Assembly (NCBI GenBank): GCA_030533445.1 | Contig: CM060082.1 | Coordinates: 36,581,317 to 36,645,316, forward strand | Source: Cyprinodon diabolis | Taxonomy: Eukaryota > Chordata > Actinopteri > Cyprinodontiformes > Cyprinodontidae | Direction of reading: 5' to 3' | DNA: 64,000 bases | Shown here: positions 49,795 through 61,700 of the stretch, one piece after another | Layout of the letters: each line of letters begins with the position of its first letter | Numbering within the stretch: position 1 is the stretch's first letter | Translations under genes and position numbers: made by a program | Notes under the pieces: model-generated | Seen by the model: only the letters and a program-made list of their open reading frames with translations | Told to the model about the DNA's origin: nothing | The model's database searches: none

Positions 49795-52700
49795 ATGAAA
49801 CATGTTTGTTATTTAAATGTTTTTTTGTAATTCAGTATTTTTTAAGTTTACAGGTTCCTGTTTTGTATATGCATTTTCTTCTAATGTAGGTGATTATGTG
49901 ATTATGTGAATAAAATGATACAGAAACACAGGTAACATAGCGCTTTCTAGCTTTTTTTGTCGTTTTGGTAACTACATCAAAATTACAGCTAGGTGGACAA
50001 AAATCGCCATCTGGTGGAAAATCAACCGGCTTTTTCAAATCACGTGCCTTTTTCAAATCATGCAAGAATGTGTACAAAACAACAAAAATGGAACCGGCAA
50101 CGCTTCTGGGTCGTTTTCATCGAATGTCGGTGATTTAAAGTAATTTGGAGTAATTTTTTTTTAAAAAATTTGCGATCATTGCACTTGCCCGGCGGGCAAT
50201 TGCAATGAATTTTGTACTCTCCCGACAATAACAAAACTACTTGCCCCGGGAGATCGGGCGATGGTTAACATCGAGCCCTGAACCTGGACTAGTGTTACAA
50301 AAGAAGGCTCAATATATTCAAGACATCTGCTAGCCAGGTGCAAGTTGTCTCTAGAGCCTTACTTGTAAAGCAAAAGAAACCAAAATATTTTAATTAATTA
50401 AATGCGGCGCTTTATTTCCTATATGCTCTGTCAGAGAAAGCAAACATGTAGAGCAATGGTGAGCTGCAGTTTACCCTGAAGAAAGACTTGCATTAGTGCA
50501 AACCTAATGTCAGAGGAAAGCAGAAAGTTATATTAACAGACTACTAAACAAGATAAAGGAAAATGGACTTTGAGTTATCAGGTTTTCAGTGGTTAATGCT
50601 AGTTGAGCTGATTCCGTGTTTACCTGCATAACAATACTAGGAGAGATTGTATTAGTTATGATTTTCTCGTTGCGTACTTTAGTTTCTACTTTGTTATCCA
50701 AGATTAGTGATTTCTGCAACAAACAAACAAACAAAAAATTCTACAAAGTTCAGTACATGGAAGAGTCTCTGTTCCTCTCATCTGGAACACACACAGAGTT
50801 CAGAAGGTGTTTTAGCTAATGACAGCAGTGATTATCATCCAGTCTAAGAACATCTCCACTGGCCTTTCAATGAGTTTATACTAGGCTGAATGAGTCATCT
50901 GTGAGGAGGAAGAAGCGCTGCAGTAACACACAATGTGAACCCTCTGCAGTCACATCAAAACAACAGAGATAAGAGAGAGAAAATTGATTGACCTTAACAA
51001 TCAGAGGAAAACGCGAGACAAAGAGCAACAACATCTGAGCACTTTGCTCCAGCTGCCTTCTTCTGAATCGCTGGTTAAAGGCGCAACGTTACTTTTAAAA
51101 ACCACCCGGTTTCTCAGACACACCATGTCCAGAGCCCTCCTAAATACCTGTTACTGCACACTGCCATTAAGCAGACTTAAAGAAAGCCACTACATTTTTC
51201 CCAAACGCCATCAATGGGTAGTTCATTATCTGAAGCAAAGCAGAGATACAGATAAAAATGTCATCACCCTTCACTTTTGGAAGTTATAAACAAAATAGGA
51301 AGATAAATGTGGGTGATTCCATTCATGTTGCCAATGAGCAAACTGTTGATACTCAGTTATCCGTGGCACAATGGACATACAAAAGCTCAGCTTTCATTTC
51401 TACAGGTTAGATTTTATTATAATTTTTGGCATGATAAACTAGAGATGGACCGATAGTTTTTTTTTTGTTTGTTTTTTTTTTTTATATAACCAGGACCGAT
51501 ACAGATTATTTTGACTTCAATCTGAGCGATCACAGATATGTACTGCCAATATTGTTTGGGGCTGATTTAAAAAAAAAAACAATATTATCTTTTCTTCTTT
51601 GGTTTATGTGATAAAACAAAAATCATACGACAATAATTTTATAAAAGTGTCAATTTAAACAAAAAAGAAAAAAAACTGACAATTTTTGAAGAAATAAAAA
51701 AAACAACAATGGATCACAAACAGGGTTGGGAATTGATAAGATTTTCATGATTCCGATTCCCTTATCGATTCTGTGAAACGATTCGATTCCTTGTAGATTC
51801 TCTTAATAATTCTGTGAAACAATGAACCTGGTAAGGGCACGGAACATTCGTCTACCTTCGCCTGGGACAATCTATTTCTGCCTGCCTCGGTGAAAACAGA
51901 AGGTAGTGAAAGGGAGCTGCCAGCCTCTGAGCCAGCCAGGCTACCCGTCTCGTCACAGTCGTCTAAATGTAATGGAGAAGGCATCCGTTTAATGAAAAAG
52001 CATTACTGTAAAATTTCAGGAAATAAACTCATCTCTCCCTGATTTAAATAAACAAGCGTCACCTTCAAACGGTGCCATGGAATTGGAACACACGGAACTG
52101 GTTCTGAACAGGAACCGGTTTTCGATTCCCATCCCTAATCACAAATGAAGAAAACTGCAATAAATATCCTTAATGTGATCTCAATGCATGGCGGTTGAAT
52201 GCCCTAAGGAATCAGACGATAAAGGGGGAAAAAAAAAAAAAAAAAACTCTAATGTTGCTTCTCTACTTCTATCATAAACTGGTTATTACTAAATCCTTCT
52301 ACAGTAATGCGATTGACCTTTAAGCCAAAGCAAGAGCAAGTCAAGGGGGATGCGGGATCCCTAAGCCTATTTGTGGGATCAGTCTGACATTTCTGATGGT
52401 TTTAACCCTAAAGGGCAAAGCCCCCCCTTCATAAATTAATTAAATGAATACAGTTAAAACTACCATTTATTTAACTACAATGTTATTAGTTATTAATTTT
52501 TACATAACTGTATGAGAAGAAAAAAAAATTCATCCCCAGCTCCTTGTAGCCAGTGTGGGAACCCTGAAGCCTGGCCTTAGAGAGTCACAGACCTCGACAG
52601 TCTCCTAGAACAAAACGACTCCAGCAGAAAAGAAGGAGGCGCCCATAACCATAAATCTCCCTAAAGGAAAATAAAAGTACAGATACACTGAGAGGGAAGC

Positions 52701-55700
52701 TCCTATTGGCTCCAAGGTGGAAACTTTTCGCCCTGTAAACTTGCTGTGTGAGTTTCGCCTCGCCACCTGTATTCAGCATGTAATTATAACCCGCATGGTG
52801 CATTGTGTGTGTGGTCATTTCATGCTACGTTTCTTTTTGGTGGGGTTAAAGGGGATAAATGGGTCTGCCATATGTTGATTACTAGACCGTTAAGTTTAAG
52901 CCCTTGAGGACATCATCTGTGCCTTAAAACAGGGATAACCCAGAACAATTAGGCTAATGTAATATATCCTGAAAGGCAGCTTAATTAACACAAAGAGAGC
53001 TCGACGAATCTGTGAGTACACACTCTGAGCCTCTGACTGGAACAGGATATCCAGCAAATCACAAAAGCTTGTGTGGTCTCCTACTCGGGACAATTTACAG
53101 TGACCTTAAATCGAAGAGCTGTAAAAAGAGCCATAAAAGGAACTTTTTGGAGGCTGCGGTGCTATTCCAGTGGACCCCAGACCCAGTAAGACAGACCAGC
53201 TGAAGTTAAACAAAGCTTAGCTGCTGCCATTAAGAAAGTCTGAGATGGTTTGGGAAAAGAAAAAAAGAAAAAAAAAGAATGAGTAGAGGCTAATTTTAGG
53301 CTGGTGATTTAGAATACAGCTCTCTAAAATGGCATCAAGGCTTTCTCAGAGGACCCGGAGCAGAACCACTTTCCCACATAGAATATGCATCATCAGAGAG
53401 TATTAAACCCACCTCCAAAAAGGAGAGAACTGGCTTATTTTCCCACGTCTCGAAGGCATACGAGCCACCATGTAGGTTAAATGGCATTTAACATCAGTCA
53501 CATGCCGGACAAACAGTTCTGAGAACATCTGGGTCGTTACTCACTGACTGTATGTGACAGTATGTCATTTTACATTGCACAAGTCCCCTGGAACTTATTT
53601 AGTGGCTATGTGTTAATGATTAAAACCCAGAACGGCAGAGCATGTACACAAAGGGAGCCTCTAAATCCTACACTGATTAACTGAAGACAACTATGAGTCA
53701 AAGTGAATCACGGAGCACAATTAAAGGACTTAATCCGCCCGGATCATCCGTAAACAGTAACCTATAAAAATATGGCTTCCGGGCAGAGAAGTCTTATAGT
53801 GATGGTTTCATTGATTGCTGAGGAGGTTCTTCGACAGAATAATAAACAGGGTTCAGGCAGAAAAAAGCTGATTATTTTAGAGAAAACTCATTCCCTATGA
53901 TTTGCAACCGTATCGTACTGTTAGCTGTTTTTGGTCAAAAACATGAACCGATCTACCAAAGGACGGCACTAAAGGGCAGATTAGACTTCTGCAACCACAC
54001 ACATCAAATGTCGCTTGGGTCTGGTCGCGAACCAGTTTTGCTGGTGTGCTTCTGCACCGTTGTTCTGGAATTTCTGGGGATGCACTGCAGTTTCCTGCCA
54101 AAGCACAGTTTTCAAGAACTTGGGCGGATGGTAATGAGAACTTGGGTAGTGCTGCCAGGACTGATTATCTTCCAAAACAACAATGGCGCATCTGCAAGAT
54201 ATCACAGTCACGGAGATGGATCTAGAGTTGCTAGACATCGAAGAGGACATATTTGTTTACATAATTTGTCTGAGGCATCGTACAAGTGGTTGCAATTCCG
54301 AATCTCCTCGATTAACCTTTCGTCGCAGTTGTCCATTGTAGGTTTTCCTCTGTGTTTAAAAATGGTGCCCCCCGGCACCTAATCGGGAAGGACGACCACA
54401 CAGACAGCCGAAAAGGCATACCAAGGACCAATCGAAGCTGCTTTTTGTCTGCGAAGTTCCGCTTGAGGTCTGCGCGGGATTGTGAACGTAGGTAGTCAGG
54501 ATTTTTTAAGGTGCGTGACGACAGCTGCAGAACCTCTGCGCAGGGGGTGTGGTCGGGCACAGAGACAGATTTGACAGTTGCAGAGGCTATGTGTCAGAAG
54601 CATTAATTGGCCTTTAGTGTCCATTTAAGGGAATGACATTGGACCCAATTTCAGCAGATACAGCAACTTTCCTCTTTTTGATCATCTAGAGTACCGGTTC
54701 AGATCTCTCCCCAGGGTTATTGTCCACTGAATGAATAACGTTATTAGCAGGACACTACAATCCTAGCAGTTTAGCCAGGTGACTGAGGTTTGTAGGACCA
54801 TCTAAAGGCTAAAGGTCACAAGTTCTAAAGAACTAGATTTTGATCCCTGTCCATAAGAGCTATAACGTGTTATTGACAACTTGGAAGTGTTCTAACCTTT
54901 TGGAAATCACATTAACTTCCAACATAAGATGTGAAGGCAGCTTACACGTTCAATTTCTTAATTTGTTTTTTTACAGGAGTATAGTAACTAACTTGTAGTT
55001 TTTGCAGAGAATTTTTCCCTCTGGCGATAAGCAGAATAGATTCCTGTGTCGTGCATGTGAATGAGAGGAAGAAAAGCATTCCAGTCTGCTGCTGCGACTG
55101 TACAGGTCTGTTGTTTAGAGGTGTAATCTCCGCTGAGGTAAAAAAGAGCTATAAATATTGAGGTTATAAAGCTAATGCGTCAACAACAGCGGAGACTCCA
55201 CAAGGTAGCAAGTGAACAGGAGCATACACCAAGTCACAGCCACCCAAATGGCATGTATTGGAAAAAAAATGTTGTTTAAACTTGCACGATGCTTCTTTAT
55301 ATACATTTCAAACCTGTTCTGCAATAACTTCAGACGCAAACAGTAGCTGTTTTTCCATTGAACATCAAATGGCTCAAGCTGTAATAATGAAAAATAACTA
55401 CGGTAAAAGAAAAATAGCAAACACAGAAACAAAAAGTATTTTTCACAAAAAAAACATCTGTGCAGGGAGAAGTTTATTTTTTTTGGAACTGTCGTATTTT
55501 GCGAGAATGCAATGCAACTTTTTTCACATCAGATCAAATAAAGAAGAAGATAGGAAGCAGGAGGATGAGTTACTGCATGAACAAACTTACTCAAATGGGA
55601 TTTATGCTTTTTTTTTTTACTTCATGGAAACACCATAATTGTGTTTTTCGGCATTAGTAGAATAATATGGATAAAGTTTCCAATTTGTAATGGAAACAAA

Positions 55701-58700
55701 GCTACTATGATTCACTTTCTGCTTCCTACAAAAATAAAAACATGACCGGAACTAGGACAACAGAGAACTCTTCCTAATACTTAATTAGCCTTCTTAGAAA
55801 GCAGTAGGATGCAGCTAAAATCATAAAAAAGTCCATCCATGTCATGGATATTGCTCAGTCCATATTCAATTCTACAGAAATAATCCAATTATACAATAAG
55901 ATTCCGTTCTAGAAACATACAGTGCACTTTAATCCAGATTACCATTCAATACAATTCAAAGCTTATTTAAACTTTGTACACAATTTTTTTTTAAAAGCCT
56001 AGCCAAATGCACCAAGTTACCGATTTTGCAGCAATGCTAAGCAAGTATGTGGCGATAGTAGAAAGAAAAAACTGCCTATGAAGAAGAAACCTCCAGAGAA
56101 ACAAAGTTCATCTGTGACTAATTGCTTCGTGGGGAGAGGAATACGAGAGAGAGAAAACCCAGATACTGGAGCAGGAGAACTTCCAATAAGAAAGAAAATT
56201 AAAGTATGCACAGTTAATGGCTTTCAGAGATGCAGCTGAACACACAAGGCCTGCTCCAGGATTATTTTCCATGGGAAAAGGACATAAAAATAAACAGACA
56301 GTGAGAGAGGCCAGAATAAGCTAAATCAGTACCAGTCAGTTCCAACAGAAGACTTTGGTTTTACCTCAAATTGTTTATCAAGTTCCTGCTAAAGCTCTGC
56401 TCCCCACACCTGTTTTGGATCCACTGTTTTGGTTTTGTTTTGACTGTTGCCACATAAGATTTCACCACCTTTCTGGCTGGTGGTTGGCAAGCATAGAAGC
56501 TGCTGTGCCTTTAACAGAGGGTTATAGTAACAAAACAAGCAACATGCATAGTCCTTAAATACATATTGAAACAAACAACAGCCGTCTGCTGATCCCATGA
56601 AAAGACAAAAAAAACACACTGTTTTGGCTGTTGACGAATTCATCTCATGACCGAGACCTTTGTAGGCCTCAGCGGAGTCCACGTCCACAGGTCACCAAAC
56701 GCCCTCATCAACCCCAGCCTTCAAAATCAAATCCCACCCAACGTGTCTCTCACAGGTGCTCACTGAAGCAGGGCCTCTCTGGGGGGAAAAAAAATGTCCA
56801 ACATTGACTTGGCAGTGAATCGCTCTAATCCCATTTCTTCTCAGTAACGAGTGAAAAACAAAATCCATCCAATGCCTCATTGAGTGCATCCATAACCAAA
56901 GACCTACTCTGTAACACTGTCCATTTATGGGTAATAAGCTTTGCCTGAAAAAAAAAATAAAACAAGGACTGAGGTGAACACCCAGGGGATCAATCTTGCA
57001 GCGAAAAGCTATTTTTGACTTGGGAAAGAAAGATTTGTGCGAAAGCGGCCGGATAGCAGAAACATTCCCGTCTGGAGATGCCTCCTGGGACAATGAGTGT
57101 CAGTCTCACATCACTGACTGTGAATGTGGGGCACTATTGCGAGGGGTACAGGGCCCTAAGTTGAATATAGCTCATGACTACTGGCTCTGTGAAGAAGAAT
57201 GAAAAGTCTGAAGTTTTGTGTTGTGCCAGAGAGACAATACCGCCATAAATTAGGGCAAGATTTAGATGTGGTCCAATCAGTGCGCAATGTGGTCACTGTT
57301 AATCAGCTCTGCTCTAAATAAAGGCCTTGGCCATGATAAAAAGAGATCAAACACAATATGTTCCCCTTACAGTGTATTGTAAAGATGTCAATAGCTTAAG
57401 GGGGGGGTCATCAGATGATGAAACGGCAGAATCCATGATCTCTAATGCTACGTTCACACCTAATGTGGCAAGAGCAGCAAAAATGCGCGTGCTGCTTTAT
57501 TTTTGATGTTTGTACAAGTTTAGTTCTGACGTGCAACTCAGCAGGCAGAGCTACCCAGTCCTTTCTTTGCCTGTCACAATGGCAGCTATATATGCTGTGA
57601 TCAGTGGGTAAAAAGTAGTTTTCATATGTTTTTAAGTGAGAAAGTCCACCTGAAAAATTCCTCTGTGCTGTCAGTACATCCAGATTACGATCCTGCATTA
57701 TTATTTTGCTGTCAGAGCCGCTCAGACCCCCACATGCTGGCGGTGCACTGTCATTGGAAATCCCATTCAACAGCAGCCTATGACCCGATTGTCTCTTCAC
57801 GGTTTGCCGCAGTTGCTGGAAGGAGGTTTTCATGTACGTAATCCAAACTGCAGGCACCAGGATGATAAAATCGAACATGTTTTGCCGGCAGATTTCGGCA
57901 TTTTAAGTTAATTTAGGCGTTAATAAACTGTTTTAGGGGAGTGATCATAGTGATCTGCATCAGCGGTGCTGTCTCTCTCCCTGCCAGCTAACAGATTAGC
58001 TTCTCTAAAGGGTTGATGTGGCGCGTCGAGCAGCAAAAGTTACATTTTTCCAACACCAGCAGCGGCTGTGTTTGCAGCGCTTCCCGCGCATCAGATGCTC
58101 AAACGCTCACAACTAGCTACTCCTGCTACCTTTGCTGCTTTAGGTGGGAACGTAGCATAAGTACACATCTAACTATCTGATATAATTAGACATTTCATCA
58201 GCCATTAAGAACAGTCTGAAATATATCCATTTACCGCAAGACTCATCTTCCCTCCTAGAGACTGTTTATGTATCCACATTACCAGTCCTCAACCTTTTTC
58301 CCAGAATGGTGTGAGCTAGAGAGTCCAACGGGCATTACGGGTTCCTCATTCAAACTGGTTCGGGCTTACCTTGGCCCACCAGCTGCCTCCCATACTCCTT
58401 CAGTTCAGGGGCACAAAAGTAAACTGGTAATATTTGTCCCAATAAAGGGACAAACACCTAACAATGCCCATCACTATGTCTTGTTTTCAGAAGGTTCTCT
58501 CCATAGCAGACAGATCGATTTACAAGGAAGCAATCCTTCCAAAGTTGGACAAAAATGAACAAATCTCAGAGGAATCCTCTGTGGCACATCACATGCTGAC
58601 ATGCATGGAATTCAATTTGTGCAACAAACAAAACAAAACACGATTATCTGATCGCAAGACGTAGTATTTATTTACCTTAACAGCTCAGAGGACTGACAGT

Positions 58701-61700
58701 TACTCATGTTCAGTTTCAGGATGTTGATAATTACAATCTAGGGTGATGAACAGGGATTAAAAACGAGTTTTTCACCGGTTTCTTGGCAGCAAAGCCAAAC
58801 TGTCTAAAATGACAGCTATGCAATTGGGCTACATAGCAAGAACCTGCAGACACACGCTGTGCGCCGATCCCCTTTAATCTGGTTCTAAACCCACTGAAAG
58901 CTGCAACTGTATCTGATTACAGTAGACTTCAGACAGACGATGTGAAATCATGGAGGATCGGCTTGTAGTTCTCAACTTAAGCCTTCTCCTCCTTAAAGCA
59001 ACAGGCCTAAATCTTCTGCACATGATGATTTACTGCTTTGTTCTGCAGGGTCAGTTAAAAAAGTTGCCCGAGCTGCTCAACCTGTACCTCTTTTGACCTT
59101 CCAAGAAAAGAACTAAAACTGTCGAAACAAGAAAAATCTTTCTTTTTTTCCATGCCTCAGCAGCCATGATAGTGCTGATATATGATAGTTCCCTAATCCA
59201 ATGCCATGAGCATTTATTTTCAGCCGTTTCAAAGAAAAGAAAAGCAGGAATATGATCTTACATTGATAATGTCCCCAATATCTAACTTTAAATGTAAAGA
59301 TATTTGTAAAAATAAACACACTTTCTAAGGGGAAAGATATTTTTCTGAATCATGATTACTTGGAGGATCTACCATAAATAACAATGGATATACACATTTC
59401 ATTTTACTTTTTAAAGCTGAACCCGTTGCTTAGACCAGAGCACTATGGGGCTCTGTGCGTCTTGAAAAAGAAGCATCGCCATTGTTTGTTAGAAAGTTCC
59501 CAAGCAGTTAGAGGAAACAGATTTTCTTCACAGTGCAGCGTTTACCTGGTAGCGTGTCGGTTCAAGGCCGGATCACGTTTATACCCCAAACAAACTGCTG
59601 TAGGGTTCGTTTACAACCACTGACACCATCTCCAACCAACAGTCTCGGTTTGCGTGCATTGATCCGCCCCCTTGTGCGTTTGCTGTGTTTACAAACAAAA
59701 TACACTAATAGAGAGGAAATTACCCAGAGTTCATGTTGAACACTTCAGACAGACAAATCTCACTTGGCCTCATCTAGCCAACACTCAGTTTCCCTATTCA
59801 AGTCCCCCCAGAGGTCAGTACCAACTAACTAACAATCCTTATGACCACTTTATGACCACAAGATGCTACATTTCGAACATTTCCCAAACTCAGATCTTTT
59901 TCCACCGCTTGTACCATCCTCCTCACTGTGTGTCTGGCAGCGAAATGAGCTAAAACATCCCCCAGTACTGCTTTATTCATCCTTTCTGAACCTGTAAGGA
60001 CCAACCTATACGTGTCTAAACAGAATGACATGCTGTTTTGATGATCTTGTTTTGAAGAGCAGCCAGGAGCTCACGGTTTGCTATAAAAACCCTACTTAAA
60101 AGTGTAGCATGAATACTACATGCTATTTAGTGGGAGCTTAAAGTCGTAGGGAAATCCTATTTAAATGTCATACCATTCTGGCTTAAACATGTATATAAAT
60201 GTTCTCTTTATCAGACTATATTGTCCCAAAAGTTAGAAAATTTCAATAAAAAAAAAATCCTGTCCTAAAATCTGTGTTTTTTTTTCGTTATCTTAAGCAG
60301 GCCAGTTAGTTATACAGGTGCTGGTCATAAAATTAGAATATCATGAAAAAGTAGATTGATTTCAGTAATTCCATTTAAAAAGTGAAACTTGTATATTATA
60401 TTCATACATTACATACAAACTCATATATTTCAGATGTTTATTTTGTTTAATTTTGATGATTACAAATGACAACAAATGAAAATCTCAAATTCATCATATC
60501 AGAAAATTAGAATATTACTGAAGACCAATAAAAACAAAGGATTTATAGAAATGTTGGCCAACTGAAAAGTATGAACATGAAAAGTATGAGCATGTACAGC
60601 ACTCAGTATTTAGTTGGGCCTCCTTTGGCCTGTATTACTGCAGCAATGCGGCGTGGCATGGAGTCGATCAGTCTGTGGCACTGCTCAGGTGTTATGATAG
60701 CCCAGGTTGCTCTAATAGTGGCTTTTAGCTCTTCTGAATTGTTGGGTCTGGTGTATTGCATCTTCTTCTTCACAATACCCCATAGATTTTCTATGGGGTT
60801 AAGGTCAGGAGAGTTTGCTGGCCAATTAAGAACAGGGATACCATGGTCCTTCAACCAGGTACTGGTAGCTTTGGCACTGTGTGCAGGTGCCAAGTCCTGT
60901 TGGAAAATGAAATCTGCATCTCCAAAAAGTTGGTCAGCTGCAGGAAGCATGAAGTGCTCTAAAACTTCCTGGTATGTGGCTGCGTTGACCCTGGACCTCA
61001 GAAAACACAATGGACCAACACCAGCAGATGACATGGCACCCCAAACCATCACTGACTGTGGAAACTTTACACTGGACTTCAAGCAACGTGGATGAAGTGC
61101 CTCTCTTCTTTTCCTCCAGACTCTGGGACCTTGATTTCCAAAGGAAATGCAAAATTTACTTTCATCAGAGAACATGACTTTGGACCACTCACCAGCAGTC
61201 CAGTCCTGTTTCTCTTTAGCCCAGGCAAGACGCTTCTGACGCTGTCTGTGGTTCAAGAGTGGCTTGACACAAGGAATGCGACAGCAGAAACCCATGTCTT
61301 TCATACGTCTGTGTGTGGTGGTTCTTGAAGCACTCACTCCAGCTGCAGTCCACTCTTTGTGAATCTCCCCCACATTTTTGAATGGGTTTTGTTTCACAAT
61401 CCTCTCCAGGGTGCGGTTATCTCTCTTGCTTGTACACTTTTTTCGACCACATCTTTTCCTTCCCTTCGCCTCTCTATTAATGTGCTTGGACACTGAGCTC
61501 TGTGAACAGCCAGCCTCTTTAGCGATGACCTTTTGTGTCTTGCCCTCCTTGTGCAAGGTGTCGATGGTCGTCTTTTGGACAACTGTCAAGTCAGCAGTCT
61601 TCCCCATGATTGTGTAGCCTATAGAACTAGACTGAAAGACCATTTAAAGGCTTTTGCAGGTGGTTTGAGTTAATTAGCTGATTAGAGTGTGGCACCAGGG

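Noticed and set aside
57411..57878. 155-codon minus-strand frame
   Set aside because: It lies inside and across the edge of a MITE and has no recognisable domain.
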